64,000 nt of DNA from RBG-16-66-20 sp049651845 (lineage in GTDB: Bacteria > Pseudomonadota > Gammaproteobacteria > Burkholderiales > SG8-39), in contig JBASCW010000023.1 of the NCBI GenBank assembly GCA_049651845.1, positions 62,001-126,000 of the forward strand, in the 5' to 3' direction. A model generated the notes under the pieces. The model did no database searches and was not told the DNA's origin. It saw only the letters and a program-made list of their open reading frames with translations. This document shows, one piece after another, positions 37,949-47,566 of the stretch; the stretch's first letter is position 1, and each line of letters begins with the position of its first letter. A program made the position numbers and the translations under genes.

Positions 37949-38978
37949 GGCGTCCGCGGCACGCGTGTTCTGCACGCTGTTCGACTCTGGCTATCTGTCG
38001 CGCGGGCTGGCCATGTACGAGTCGCTCGCGCGCCGGTGCCGCGAATTCACGTTGTATGTCTTTCCGTTCGACGATCGGGCGCTGCGCACCCTGGAGGCGC
38101 TGGCGCTGCCCAACGTCGTGATCGTGCCGCTGAAGGAGTTCGAGGACCAGGAGCTGCTGCGCGTGAAGCCGACGCGGTCGGGCGCCGAATACTGCTGGAC
38201 TTGCACGGCCTCTACGGTGCTCTACGTCATGGAGCGCTTCGGCCACGCGGTCTGCACCTACCTGGATGCGGACATCCACTTTCACGCGTCGCCGGACCCG
38301 CTGCTCGAAGAGCTCGGCGCGGACGACGTCCTCATCACCGAGCACCGGTTCTCGCCGCAGAACGACTTGAGCGCGACCTCCGGCATCTACTGCGTCCAGT
38401 TCGTGACCTTCCGCAACAGCGAGCGCGGCCGCAAGGCGCTGCGCTGGTGGCGCGAGGCGTGCCTCGAGTCGTGCGAGCTGAACCCGGCGGCCGGCAAGTG
38501 CGGCGACCAGAAGTACCTGGACGACTGGCCGCAGCGGTTCGAAGGCGTGCACGTGCTCGCGCACCTGGGCGGTGGCCTCGCGCCTTGGAACGTGCAGCAG
38601 TACCGCTTCGACGAGCGCGCGCCGCACACCGGCACCCAGATCGCGTCGGGCCGGCGTTTCGAGCCGGTCTTCTTTCATTTTCACGGCCTCAAGCTCAGCA
38701 CGGGAGGGCGGGTGCGGCTCACGGGCACGAGCTACGAGTTGAGCACGGGCGTGGTCGAGATCTTCTACCGCCCCTACCTGCGGCACCTGGACGACATCGG
38801 CCGGCGGCTCGCGGCGCGCGGCATCGAATTCGATCCGCACGGCCGCATCGCCGACGGGCCGCCCGGCGCGCTCGAGCGTGCTGGCCACCTGGCCGAGCGC
38901 GCGTTCAGCCGCCTGCGGCATTTCGGCGTCCTCGGCGGCAATCGCAACGTCCCGTATTTCCTCGACGAGCTGGTCTGA
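37935..38978 (+). CDS. Putative GT-A glycosyltransferase
   Basis: 347 aa from a TTG at 37935; a GTG inside (37962) is an alternative. The core resembles nucleotide-diphospho-sugar transferases: VFCTLFDSGYLSRGLAMYESL at the start, TYLDADIHFHASP with the metal-binding DxD (D111, D113), and a C-terminal FHFHGLK. Uncharacterised relatives of this form are common in O-antigen clusters. The sugar is unknown. The stop is directly followed by the TTG start of the next gene. Confidence 0.72.
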   Translation: MSAAEASAARVFCTLFDSGYLSRGLAMYESLARRCREFTLYVFPFDDRALRTLEALALPNVVIVPLKEFEDQELLRVKPTRSGAEYCWTCTASTVLYVMERFGHAVCTYLDADIHFHASPDPLLEELGADDVLITEHRFSPQNDLSATSGIYCVQFVTFRNSERGRKALRWWREACLESCELNPAAGKCGDQKYLDDWPQRFEGVHVLAHLGGGLAPWNVQQYRFDERAPHTGTQIASGRRFEPVFFHFHGLKLSTGGRVRLTGTSYELSTGVVEIFYRPYLRHLDDIGRRLAARGIEFDPHGRIADGPPGALERAGHLAERAFSRLRHFGVLGGNRNVPYFLDELV

Positions 38979-40196
38979 TTGAAGCTGCTCTACCTCACGC
39001 CGCTTTATCCAGCCTACATACGCTCGTTCTATGAAGCGCGCCCCGATCTGGCTACGGCTTCCTACGGCGAGCAGATGGCGGCGTTCGACCAGCACGCGTT
39101 TGCGTGGGTCGGCGCCTGGCCAGGCGCGCTGGCGCCGCACGGCGTGGAAGTCCGGGAGATCCTCTGCAATGTCCCGGCCCTGCAGCGGGCGTGGGCGGCG
39201 GAACGGAACGCCGCGCTTGCGGCGGGCGCGGATCTGGATGCGATCACCGTTGCCCAGGTCGCCGAATACGGGCCCGACGTGCTCTTCTTCGATCACGCCG
39301 ATGGCGCGCTGTTGCGCCGGATCAGGCAGGCGGCGCCCGGGTTGCGGCTGACGATCGGATGGGTAGGCGGCACCGTGCCCGAATCGGAAGTGCCGCGCGA
39401 GCTCGACTTGGTGCTTTCCTGCGCGCCGGAATCCGTCCAGTGGCTGCGCGCGCGCGGCTACCGTTCCGAGCTGCTGCAGCACGCCTTCAATGACAAGGTC
39501 CTGCCGTTTGTCGCCGAGCGGCCCAAGCGGCACGATCTGGCGTTCTTCGGCCAGATCGTCACGCACTCGGCGTTCCACCGCAATCGCGAAATCACCTTCG
39601 AGCGACTGATCGATGCCGGCCTGGCGCTGGAGATTTTCTCGCCGAGCTACGAGTTCGGCCGGCGCGACGACTGGCGCGCCCTGAAGCGCATCGGCGCCTG
39701 GCATGCCGCGCGTGGATTGCAGGCGGCCGGCCTGCCGGTCTCGGCGATTGCACGGCTTCCCTGGATCGGTCCGGCGGCATCCTGGCGCCACAAGCCGGCG
39801 CGCCCGGTGAGCGCCAAGCTCAGGCCGCGTCTGCGCCCGGCGCTGTTCGGCCTGGACATGTACCAGGCGATCGCGGAATCCCGGGGCGTGCTCAACGTGC
39901 ATGCGGATGCGTCCACGGCGTTCGCATCGAACATGCGGCTCTTCGAGACCACCGGCGTAGGCGGCTGCCTGGTCACGGACTGGAAGGAGAACCTCAAGGA
40001 CCTGTTCGAGCCGGATCGCGAGATCGTCACCTTCAAGTCGATCGAAGAATGCGTCGAGAAATCGGCGTGGCTGCTCGCCCATCCCGCTGAAGCCGCGAGC
40101 ATCGGCCGCGCAGCCAAAGCGAGAACGGGCAGGGAGCACAGCTTCGCGCGGCGGGCGGAAGTGCTCCACGGATACATCCGCGCGGCATTGCGTTAG
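38979..40196 (+). CDS. CgeB-like glycosyltransferase
   Basis: 405 aa, GT-B type. The C-terminal part has the CgeB/Glyco_trans_1_2 signature: GVLNVHADASTAFASNMRLFETTGVGGCLVTD (read in pieces) followed by LFEPDREIVTFKSIEECVEK. The N-terminal half has FFDHADG and FFGQIVTHSAFHRNRE. The start is TTG immediately after the preceding stop (TGATTG); no ATG is available near the conserved start LLYLTPLYPAYI. It is the last gene of the tight operon before the repeated element at 40237. Confidence 0.78.
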   Translation: MKLLYLTPLYPAYIRSFYEARPDLATASYGEQMAAFDQHAFAWVGAWPGALAPHGVEVREILCNVPALQRAWAAERNAALAAGADLDAITVAQVAEYGPDVLFFDHADGALLRRIRQAAPGLRLTIGWVGGTVPESEVPRELDLVLSCAPESVQWLRARGYRSELLQHAFNDKVLPFVAERPKRHDLAFFGQIVTHSAFHRNREITFERLIDAGLALEIFSPSYEFGRRDDWRALKRIGAWHAARGLQAAGLPVSAIARLPWIGPAASWRHKPARPVSAKLRPRLRPALFGLDMYQAIAESRGVLNVHADASTAFASNMRLFETTGVGGCLVTDWKENLKDLFEPDREIVTFKSIEECVEKSAWLLAHPAEAASIGRAAKARTGREHSFARRAEVLHGYIRAALR

Positions 40197-40236
40197 GAGA
40201 CCGCGTGCCGGCCCGGCGCGCAGCGCGGGCGAAAGG

Positions 40237-40251
40237 TTCTAGTAAAATCAA
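40237..40251 (+). promoter_or_regulatory. Repeated element ttctagtaaaatcaa, copy 2 (probable promoter)
   Basis: Identical to 33146-33160 over 15 bases, with TAAAAT at 40243-40248. The predicted transcript start is about 28 bases before the GTG at 40283. It probably drives the downstream epimerase-dehydrogenase-gmd-fcl operon. Confidence 0.45.
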
Positions 40252-40282
40252 CGCCTTTCCTCTGGTTTGGACAGGGTCGGGC

Positions 40283-41263
40283 GTGAAGCTGCTGGTCACC
40301 GGCGCGGCGGGATTCATCGGCATGCACGCCTGCGCGCGCCTGCTCGAGCGCGGCCACGAGGTGCTCGGCATCGACAACCTGAATGCCTACTACGACCCGG
40401 GGCTCAAGCGCGCGCGCCTGGAGCGGCTGCGGCCGCTGCCGAAGTTCTCGTTCGAGAAAATCGACATCTCGGAAACGCAGGCCATGGCGGCGTTGTTCCG
40501 GCAGCATTCCTTCGACGTGGTGCTGCACCTCGCCGCGCAGGCGGGCGTGCGCTACTCGCTCGAGAACCCGATGGCCTACGTGAGCAGCAACGTGGCCGGT
40601 TTCCTCAACGTGCTCGAAGGCTGCCGCGCGGCGAAGATCGCGCACCTCGTTTACGCCAGCAGCTCGAGCGTCTACGGCGCCAACACCGAGATGCCGTTCC
40701 GCGAGGAGCACCGCGTGGACCGGCCCGTGAGCCTGTACGCGGCCACCAAGCGCGCCAACGAGCTGATGGCGGAGAGCTACAGCGCATCGTTTGGCATTCT
40801 CTGCACGGGACTGCGCTTCTTTACCGTCTACGGTCCCTGGGGCCGGCCCGACATGGCGCTGTTCCTCTTCACGCGCGCGATGCTCGAGGGCAAGCCGATC
40901 CGCGTCTTCAACGGCGGCGACATGCAGCGCGACTTCACCTACATCGACGACATCGTCCAGGCGGTCGCCGCGCTCGTCGAGAAGCCGCACCCGGGTGGCC
41001 CGGCGCGTCTGTTCAACATCGGACACGGCTCGCCAGTGAAGCTGATGGACTACGTGCACGCGATCGAACGCGCGCTCGGGACGAAGGCGCAGGTCGAGCT
41101 CGCGCCGATGCAGCCGGGCGACGTGCAAGCGACCTACGCATCTACCGAGAAGCTGCGTGCCGAGATCGGCTACGCGCCCGCTACCCCGATCGAGGTGGGC
41201 GTAGAGCGCTTCGTAGCCTGGTATCGCGCGCACTATGCAGGTACCAGCGGATCGGCTGCATGA
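40283..41263 (+). CDS. UDP-sugar 4-epimerase (UDP-glucuronate 4-epimerase-like)
   Basis: 326 aa, extended SDR. LLVTGAAGFIGMHACARLL is the NAD loop. GIDNLNAYYDPGLKRARLERL is characteristic of UDP-glucuronate 4-epimerases of the LspL/CapI type. HLAAQAGVRYSLENP, YASSSSVYG, YAATKRANEL (Tyr/Lys) and TVYGPWGRPDMALF follow. The start is GTG at 40283; the open frame upstream covers the repeated promoter element and is not used. It overlaps the dehydrogenase gene by 4 bases, so the pair may make a hexuronic or HexNAc-uronic acid donor. Confidence 0.88.
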   Translation: MKLLVTGAAGFIGMHACARLLERGHEVLGIDNLNAYYDPGLKRARLERLRPLPKFSFEKIDISETQAMAALFRQHSFDVVLHLAAQAGVRYSLENPMAYVSSNVAGFLNVLEGCRAAKIAHLVYASSSSVYGANTEMPFREEHRVDRPVSLYAATKRANELMAESYSASFGILCTGLRFFTVYGPWGRPDMALFLFTRAMLEGKPIRVFNGGDMQRDFTYIDDIVQAVAALVEKPHPGGPARLFNIGHGSPVKLMDYVHAIERALGTKAQVELAPMQPGDVQATYASTEKLRAEIGYAPATPIEVGVERFVAWYRAHYAGTSGSAA

Positions 41264-42549
41264 GCACAGGCATGGTGGTCGCCGTGGTAGGGCTGGGCTA
41301 CGTAGGGCTCCCGCTCGCGGTCGAGTTCGGCAAGCGCCGGCGCACCGTGGGCTACGACCGCTCGAAAGAGCGTGTGGCGGCCATCGCGCGCGGAGAGGAT
41401 CGCACAGGTGAAATCGGCGGCGAAGAACTGCGCGCGGCCAAATCCCTCACGGTGACTGCCGACCCGGCGGCACTCAAGGAAGCCGATGTGGTGATCGTCG
41501 CGGTACCCACGCCGGTGGACTCGGCGAAGCAGCCGGACATGACGCTCCTCGTAGAGGCCTCGCGCGCCGTGGGCGCGAACCTCAAGCGCGGCGCGACCGT
41601 GGTGTTCGAATCCACGGTCTACCCTGGTGCGACGGCAGGCGTTTGCGTGCCCGCGCTGGAGGAAACGTCAAAGATGAAGTGGCGGCAGGATTTCCACGTC
41701 GGCTACTCGCCGGAGCGCATCAACCCCGGCGACCGCGAGCACAGCCTCGCGCGCATCGTGAAGGTAGTCGCGGGCGACTCGGCGCAGACGCTGGAGCGCG
41801 TGGCTGCGCTGTATGGAGAGATCGTCCCTGCGGGCGTGCACCGCGCGCCGAGCATCGAAATCGCCGAGGCGGCGAAAGTCATCGAGAACACGCAGCGCGA
41901 CCTCAACATCGCGCTCATGAACGAGCTGGCGATCATCTTCGACCGCCTCGGGCTCGACACCCAGGCGGTGCTCGCGGCCGCGGGCACCAAGTGGAACTTC
42001 CTGCCGTTCAAGCCCGGCCTGGTGGGCGGCCACTGCATCGGCGTGGATCCGTATTACCTCACGCACCGCGCCGAGATGGCCGGCTACCATCCCCAGGTGA
42101 TCCTCGCGGGCCGGCGCATCAACGACGACATGGCTTCGTTCCTCGCCGACAAGACCGCCCAGCAGCTGCAGCTTGCGGGCAAGCCCATCCGCGGTGCGAC
42201 CATCAACATGTTAGGGTTGACCTTCAAGGAAAACGTGACCGATCTGCGCAATTCCCAGTCGGCGACGCTTTGCCGGGCGCTGGTGGAGCGCGGCGCGCGC
42301 GTGCATGTGCACGACCCGCTCGCGGACGCGGACGCGGCGCGGCACGAATACGGCGTCGAGCTCGAAGCCTGGGAGGCGCTGCCGCGCGCGGACGCCCTGA
42401 TCCTCGCGGTCGCGCATCGGCACTACCTGGAACGGGGCGCTGCGGATATCGCCGCGCGGCTCGCGCCGGGCGGTTGCCTGATCGACGTGAAAGGCGTGCT
42501 GGATCTGGAATCCTTGCGCGCGCAGGGCTACCGGTGCTGGCGACTCTAG
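41260..42549 (+). CDS. Nucleotide-sugar 6-dehydrogenase (WbpO/TviB-like)
   Basis: 429 aa. It oxidises C6 of a UDP-HexNAc or UDP-hexose to the uronic acid. Rossmann loop [11 protein letters not shown] (residues 10-20), [41 protein letters not shown] and [11 protein letters not shown] with the catalytic cysteine C259 identify the UDP-GlcNAc/GalNAc dehydrogenase branch (TviB, WbpO) rather than Ugd. The C-terminal domain has [14 protein letters not shown]. It is translationally coupled to the preceding epimerase, as in the TviB-TviC and WbpO-WbpP pairs. Confidence 0.9.
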   Translation: MSTGMVVAVVGLGYVGLPLAVEFGKRRRTVGYDRSKERVAAIARGEDRTGEIGGEELRAAKSLTVTADPAALKEADVVIVAVPTPVDSAKQPDMTLLVEASRAVGANLKRGATVVFESTVYPGATAGVCVPALEETSKMKWRQDFHVGYSPERINPGDREHSLARIVKVVAGDSAQTLERVAALYGEIVPAGVHRAPSIEIAEAAKVIENTQRDLNIALMNELAIIFDRLGLDTQAVLAAAGTKWNFLPFKPGLVGGHCIGVDPYYLTHRAEMAGYHPQVILAGRRINDDMASFLADKTAQQLQLAGKPIRGATINMLGLTFKENVTDLRNSQSATLCRALVERGARVHVHDPLADADAARHEYGVELEAWEALPRADALILAVAHRHYLERGAADIAARLAPGGCLIDVKGVLDLESLRAQGYRCWRL

Positions 42550-42559
42550 AGGACTTCGC

Positions 42560-43651
42560 ATGAAGAAGAACAAATCGGCGCTCGTCACCGGCATCACCGG
42601 GCAGGACGGCGCCTATCTCGCCGAATTCCTGCTGAAGAAGGGCTACGTGGTGCACGGCCTGAAGCGGCGCAGCTCGCTGTTCAACACCGCGCGCATCGAC
42701 CACCTCTACGAGGACCCGCACGTCGCGGGGCGCCGCTTCATCCTGCACTACGGCGACATGACCGACTCGATGAGCGTGCTGCGCGTGGTGCAGGAGTCGC
42801 AGCCCGACGAGATCTACAACCTCGCCGCGCAGAGCCACGTAGCGGTGTCTTTCGAGGAGCCCGAGTACACGGCCAACGCCGACGGCATCGGCGCTTTGCG
42901 GCTACTTGAAGCCATCAGGATTTTGAACTTGAAGAATAAGACCAGGTTCTATCAGGCATCGACATCCGAGCTGTTCGGCCTCGTGCGGGAGACGCCCCAG
43001 AGCGAAAGGACGCCGTTCTACCCGCGCTCGCCCTACGGCGTGGCGAAGCTCTACGCGCACTGGATCACGGTCAACTACCGCGAGGCCTACGGCCTGTTCG
43101 CGGCGACCGGGATCCTGTTCAACCACGAATCGCCGCTGCGCGGCGAAACCTTCGTGACGCGCAAGATCACGCGCGCGCTCGCGCGCATCAAGCTCGGGCT
43201 GGAGGGATGCCTGTACCTCGGCAACCTGGGCGCGCGGCGCGACTGGGGCCACGCGCGCGACTACGTGGAGGCGATGTGGCGCATCCTGCAGCAGGACAAG
43301 CCCGAGGACTTCGTCATCGCCACCGGCGAGCAGCGCAGCGTGCGCGAGTTCGTGGAAGCGGCCGCAGCCGAGCTCAAGATGACGATCCGCTGGCGGGGCA
43401 AGGGCGCCGACGAGAAGGGCTACGACGCCAAGGGCCGCGCGATCGTCGCCATCGACCCGCGCTACTACCGCCCCGCGGAGGTGGACACGCTGCTCGGCAA
43501 CGCGGCCAAGGCGCGACGACAGCTGAAATGGAAGCCGCGCGTGAACTTCAAGGCGCTCGTCGCCGAGATGGCGCGCGAGGACCTGAAGATCGCCAGGCGC
43601 GACGCGCTGCTGCATCGGCACGGCTACCGCGCCCAGCAGGGCCGCGAATAG
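42560..43651 (+). CDS. gmd: GDP-mannose 4,6-dehydratase (long, E. coli type)
   Basis: 363 aa. [78 protein letters not shown] and [21 protein letters not shown] match canonical Gmd, which makes GDP-4-keto-6-deoxymannose using bound NADP. Together with the next gene it forms the standard gmd-fcl pair for GDP-L-fucose. A Shine-Dalgarno (agagga) precedes the ATG. It is a different subtype from the shorter Gmd at 26288. Confidence 0.96.
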   Translation: MKKNKSALVTGITGQDGAYLAEFLLKKGYVVHGLKRRSSLFNTARIDHLYEDPHVAGRRFILHYGDMTDSMSVLRVVQESQPDEIYNLAAQSHVAVSFEEPEYTANADGIGALRLLEAIRILNLKNKTRFYQASTSELFGLVRETPQSERTPFYPRSPYGVAKLYAHWITVNYREAYGLFAATGILFNHESPLRGETFVTRKITRALARIKLGLEGCLYLGNLGARRDWGHARDYVEAMWRILQQDKPEDFVIATGEQRSVREFVEAAAAELKMTIRWRGKGADEKGYDAKGRAIVAIDPRYYRPAEVDTLLGNAAKARRQLKWKPRVNFKALVAEMAREDLKIARRDALLHRHGYRAQQGRE

Positions 43652-43654
43652 ACG

Positions 43655-44611
43655 GTGGAACGCGGCGCGAAGATCTACGTAGCTGGCCACACGGGACTCG
43701 CAGGTTCGGCGATCCTGCGCGCGCTAGAGCGCGCCGGCCACACGAATTTCATTCTGCGCCGGCACGCCGAGCTAGAGCTCACCGACGCGCCCGCCGTGCG
43801 CGCTTTCTTCGAGCGCGAGTGTCCCGAGTACGTGTTCCTTGCCGCGGCCAAGGTAGGTGGCATCCTCGCCAACAACACCTACCCGGCCGAGTTCATCCAC
43901 GACAACCTGGGCGTGCAGCTCAACGTCATCCACGAAGCCTGGCGCGCGGGCGTGAAGCGGCTGCTCTTCCTCGGCTCGTCCTGCATCTATCCGCGCGACT
44001 GCCCGCAGCCGATGAAGGAGGAGCACCTGCTCAGCGGGCCGCTCGAGCCCACCAACCGGCCCTACGCGCTTGCCAAAATCGCGGGCGTGGAGATGTGCTG
44101 GTCGTACAACCGCCAGCACGGCACGAAATACCTCGCCACCATGCCGACCAACCTCTACGGCCCCGGCGACAGCTACGACCTGCAGAATTCGCACGTGCTG
44201 CCGGCGCTGATCCGCAAGATCCACGAGGCGAGGCAGGCGGGCGCCAAACAGGTGACGCTCTGGGGCAGCGGCCGGCCGCGGCGCGAGTTCCTTTACAGCG
44301 ACGACCTCGGCGAAGCCTGTGCGTTCCTCATGCGCCTGCCGGAAGCGGCCTTTGGCAAGCTCGTCGACCCAGCACAGGCGCCGCTGATCAATATCGGCGC
44401 CGGCACCGACCAGTCGATCGCCGAGCTCGCGTCGTTGATCGCCGAAGTGCTGGGCTACCGGGGCGAGTTCGTCTACGACGCATCCAAGCCCGACGGCACG
44501 CCACGCAAGCTGCTCGATTCGTCGCGCCTCCTCGGGCTGGGCTGGTCGCCGCGCACGTCGCTGCGCGACGGCCTGAAGCTCGCCTATGCCGATTACCTGG
44601 AGCATGCATGA
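43655..44611 (+). CDS. fcl: GDP-L-fucose synthase
   Basis: 318 aa, extended SDR with both epimerase and reductase activity, converting GDP-4-keto-6-deoxymannose to GDP-L-fucose. IYVAGHTGLAGSAILRAL, AAAKVGGILANNTYPAEFI, FLGSSCIYPRDCPQPMKE (with the active-site Ser/Cys), YALAKIAGVEMC (Tyr/Lys) and TNLYGPGDSYD are diagnostic. The start is GTG three bases after the gmd stop. ATGA overlap with the next gene. Confidence 0.95.
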   Translation: MERGAKIYVAGHTGLAGSAILRALERAGHTNFILRRHAELELTDAPAVRAFFERECPEYVFLAAAKVGGILANNTYPAEFIHDNLGVQLNVIHEAWRAGVKRLLFLGSSCIYPRDCPQPMKEEHLLSGPLEPTNRPYALAKIAGVEMCWSYNRQHGTKYLATMPTNLYGPGDSYDLQNSHVLPALIRKIHEARQAGAKQVTLWGSGRPRREFLYSDDLGEACAFLMRLPEAAFGKLVDPAQAPLINIGAGTDQSIAELASLIAEVLGYRGEFVYDASKPDGTPRKLLDSSRLLGLGWSPRTSLRDGLKLAYADYLEHA

Positions 44612-45609
44612 GTTCGAATCCCATTGCCGTGGTCACCGGCGGCGCCGGTTTCATCGGTAGCCACATGGTCGACCTTCTCATCGAGCGTGGCTACGCGGTG
44701 CGCGTCATCGACAACCTGGTCGGCGGCCGGCGCGAAAATCTCGCCCATCACGCGGCGAACCCGCTGGTCGTGGTCGAGGAGCGCGATATCCGCAGCTATG
44801 CGCCGGACGATCCGCTGTTCCGCGGCGTCAGGCACGTCGTGCATTTCGCCGGCATCGGCGACATCGTGCCGTCGATCGAGCATCCGCTCGAGTACATGTC
44901 GGCGAACGTGCAGGGCACGGTCCACATGCTGGAATGCGCGCGCGCGGCGGGCGCGGCCAAGTTCGTCTACGCCGCGTCTTCCTCCTGCTACGGCCTGGCC
45001 AAGGTGCCGACCGGCGAAAGCCATCCTGTTTCGCCGCAGTATCCGTACGCTCTTTCCAAGTACTTCGGCGAGCAGGCCGCGTTCCACTGGCACCAGGTCT
45101 ACGGCCTGCCGGTGAACTCGGTGCGCATCTTCAATGCCTACGGGACGCGCTCCCGCACCTCGGGCGCCTATGGCGCGGTGTTCGGCGTATTCCTGCGGCA
45201 GAAGCTGGCGGGCAAGCCCTACACGGTGGTCGGCGACGGCAGCCAGCGGCGGGATTTCCTGTACGTCACCGACGTGGCGCGGGGATTTCTCGCCGCTGCC
45301 GAGACCCCGCTCACGGGACGCGTCTGGAACGTCGGGGCGGGCAATCCGCAGTCCGTGAACCGCCTGGTGGAGCTTCTCGGCGGGGACAAGATGCACATTC
45401 CGAAACGACCCGGCGAGCCGGACTGCACCTGGGCCGACGTAAGCCGGATCAAGGCCGACCTCGGCTGGGAGCCCAAGGTGAGTTTCGAGGAGGGCGTGGC
45501 GAAAGTCGCCGCCAATATCGAGTACTGGCGCAACGCCCCGCTCTGGGACGCCGACTCGATCGCCAAGGCGACGACCACTTGGTTCCGCTACCTCGCGCCC
45601 AAATCGTGA
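44608..45609 (+). CDS. NAD-dependent nucleotide-sugar epimerase/dehydratase
   Basis: 333 aa, extended SDR. AVVTGGAGFIGSHMVDLLIERG, HFAGIGDIVPSIEHPLEYM, YAASSSCYG, YALSKYFGEQ (Tyr/Lys), FNAYGTRSRTSGAYGAVFGVF and GDGSQRRDFLYVTDVA are present. The sequence is GalE/WbpP-like in outline but the HFAGIGDIVPS segment is distinctive. The substrate is not readable; GDP- or UDP-sugar epimerisation is likely. It is coupled to fcl upstream and to the membrane protein downstream through 4-base overlaps. Confidence 0.8.
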   Translation: MSSNPIAVVTGGAGFIGSHMVDLLIERGYAVRVIDNLVGGRRENLAHHAANPLVVVEERDIRSYAPDDPLFRGVRHVVHFAGIGDIVPSIEHPLEYMSANVQGTVHMLECARAAGAAKFVYAASSSCYGLAKVPTGESHPVSPQYPYALSKYFGEQAAFHWHQVYGLPVNSVRIFNAYGTRSRTSGAYGAVFGVFLRQKLAGKPYTVVGDGSQRRDFLYVTDVARGFLAAAETPLTGRVWNVGAGNPQSVNRLVELLGGDKMHIPKRPGEPDCTWADVSRIKADLGWEPKVSFEEGVAKVAANIEYWRNAPLWDADSIAKATTTWFRYLAPKS

Positions 45610-46586
45610 AACACCTGGGCACCCTGCTCAAGCTCGCGGCGACGGTCGCGCTGTTCTGGTTCGTGTTTACCAAGGTCGACGTCGCGGAACTGGCATCGAA
45701 GCTCAGCCCCGGCCAGATTGCCGTCGCGCTGGCGGCCGGCGTCCTGGTCCTCTCGATTCAGACCGTGATCGCGGCCATGCGGCTGCGCTACTGCGTGCGG
45801 CTCCTGGGCCGCTCCATGAAGATGCGCGACGCCTGGATTGCCTGCCAGTACGGCGGGTTCTTCAGCCACACGCCGATATCCTTCCTGGGCGGCGATGCCA
45901 TGCGCGTCTGGCACATGGTCAGGATCGGCCTGCCGCTCGCCCATTCGGCGAAGGCGGTCCTGGTGGACCGGGCGCTCGGGTTCTTCGGCATGATGGCGCT
46001 CGTGCTGCTCAGCGCGCCGGCGCTCTACGCCGCGATCACCGATCCCCGCATGTGGGGCGGCTATCTGGTCCTGCTCGGCATCGGCATCACGGCGACGCTC
46101 GTCTTCTTCATGCTGGGCAGGCTCGGCCCGATTGCAGGCCACCGGCCGAAAACGCTGCGGCGCATCGCCGAGTTTGCATCCATCTCGAAATACCTCACCG
46201 CGCACCCGCAGAAGGCGCTCAAGGCGTTCGTGCTCGGGCTGGCGGTGACTTCGATGAACGTCCTGGCGATCTGGGCGATCGGCCTGGGTTACGGCAATGG
46301 CATCGGATTCCTGACGACGTTCGCCGCGGCGCCGGTGGTGTTCCTCATTTCCATGGTGCCGATTTCCGTGGCCGGGTGGGGATTGCGCGAGGGCGCCTTC
46401 GTGGTCGCATTCGCGCTGTTCGGCGTGTCGCCGGAGGCCGCGCTGACGGTTTCCGTGAGCTTCGGCGCGGCGGTGCTTCTCGCCTATCTGCCCGGCGCGG
46501 CGCTGTTCCTGGCGAGGCGCCGGAGCGGGGCGCCGGATGCGGCGGCCCCGCCGATCACGAGACCTTCAGGGCCTTCAGCTTCCTGA
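45606..46586 (+). CDS. Flippase-like membrane protein (LPG synthase TM family, UPF0104)
   Basis: 326 aa, about eight to nine transmembrane helices, PF03706-like. The first helix LLKLAATVALFWFVF, the HTPISFLGGDAMRVWHM loop and MVPISVAGWGLREGAFV near the end are typical of this family, related to the membrane half of lysylphosphatidylglycerol synthase. Members lie in many glycan and glycolipid clusters and may move lipid-linked substrates or scaffold glycosyltransferases. The start is GTG in the preceding stop. Its last 32 bases overlap the convergent SDR gene. Confidence 0.82.
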   Translation: MKHLGTLLKLAATVALFWFVFTKVDVAELASKLSPGQIAVALAAGVLVLSIQTVIAAMRLRYCVRLLGRSMKMRDAWIACQYGGFFSHTPISFLGGDAMRVWHMVRIGLPLAHSAKAVLVDRALGFFGMMALVLLSAPALYAAITDPRMWGGYLVLLGIGITATLVFFMLGRLGPIAGHRPKTLRRIAEFASISKYLTAHPQKALKAFVLGLAVTSMNVLAIWAIGLGYGNGIGFLTTFAAAPVVFLISMVPISVAGWGLREGAFVVAFALFGVSPEAALTVSVSFGAAVLLAYLPGAALFLARRRSGAPDAAAPPITRPSGPSAS

Positions 46587-47547
46587 CGTTGTAGTAGGCG
46601 TCGTCGTCGAAAGAATTCGGCAGCTTGCCCTGGCGGAAGGCCTTGCAGAGATCGCGCACCGCGTCCTCGATCGTGTATTTCGTGCTGAAGCCGAGCTCGC
46701 GCCGGATCTTGTCCGAGTTGATGTGGTAGCTGCGCTTGTCGTCGCTCTCGGTGACCTCGATCTGGATCGGCGCTCGCTCGGGGAATTCCTTCTCCACCAC
46801 CTTCTTCACCGATTCGGCGATCTGTTGGATGGTCTGGTTCTGGAAGCCGCAGTTGTAGGTGCGCCGGTCGATCTTCGCGGCAGGCAGCCGGAGCAGCAGC
46901 TTGTAGGCGTCCACCATGTCCTGGATGTGCAGGTTCGGCCGCTTCTGCGCGCCGCCGAACACGGTGATCTTGCCCTTGTTCACCGCATGGTTCGTGAGGA
47001 TGTTGACGGATAGATCCAGCCGGCAGCGCGGCGAGTAGCCGCACACGGTGGCCGGGCGGATCGTCACCCAGGTGAACTTCGGATCGGCGGCGGCGAGGAC
47101 CTCCTCGCACTCCCACTTGTAGCGGTTGTAGAGCGTGAGCGGTACCTTGGGATGGTCCTCGAACACTTCTGGCGCGTCCGAGACACCGTACACCGAGCTG
47201 GTGGAGGCGTTGATGAAGAGCCGGATGCCGGCGTCCTCGGATGCCTTCAGCAGCGGCTTGAAGGCGTGCAGGTTGATCGTCGTGCTCAGTTTCTCGTCGA
47301 GCGCGAACGAGGTGTCGTTGGAGATGCAGGCGAGGTGAATCACCGTGTCGCAGCCCTTGACCGCTTCCGCGTACGCCTTGACGTCGCGCAGGTCGGCCTT
47401 GACCCGCTTCAGCTTGGGATTGTCCGGCAACGCATCGCCGAACCAGAAGGTGTCGTAGACGACGATTTCGTGACGATCGTCGAGCAGCTGCGGAACGAGA
47501 ACGTGGCCGACGTAGCCGGCGCCGCCGGTGACAAGAATGCGAGACAT
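46555..47547 (-). CDS. NAD-dependent nucleotide-sugar epimerase
   Basis: 330 aa, extended SDR. ILVTGGAGYVGHVLVPQLL is the NAD loop. HLACISNDTSFALDE, NASTSSVYGVS, YNRYKWECEEVL (Tyr/Lys) and RPATVCGYSPRCRLDLSVN follow. The pattern is that of the 'NAD-dependent epimerase' group found with heptose and aminosugar genes. It is the last gene of the seven-gene operon that begins at 54070 and so probably acts on its NDP-activated sugar. A Shine-Dalgarno-like ggaaac precedes the ATG. Confidence 0.82.
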   Translation of the reverse strand: MSRILVTGGAGYVGHVLVPQLLDDRHEIVVYDTFWFGDALPDNPKLKRVKADLRDVKAYAEAVKGCDTVIHLACISNDTSFALDEKLSTTINLHAFKPLLKASEDAGIRLFINASTSSVYGVSDAPEVFEDHPKVPLTLYNRYKWECEEVLAAADPKFTWVTIRPATVCGYSPRCRLDLSVNILTNHAVNKGKITVFGGAQKRPNLHIQDMVDAYKLLLRLPAAKIDRRTYNCGFQNQTIQQIAESVKKVVEKEFPERAPIQIEVTESDDKRSYHINSDKIRRELGFSTKYTIEDAVRDLCKAFRQGKLPNSFDDDAYYNVRKLKALKVS

Positions 47548-47566
47548 GGTGGTTTCCGGGAAAAGA

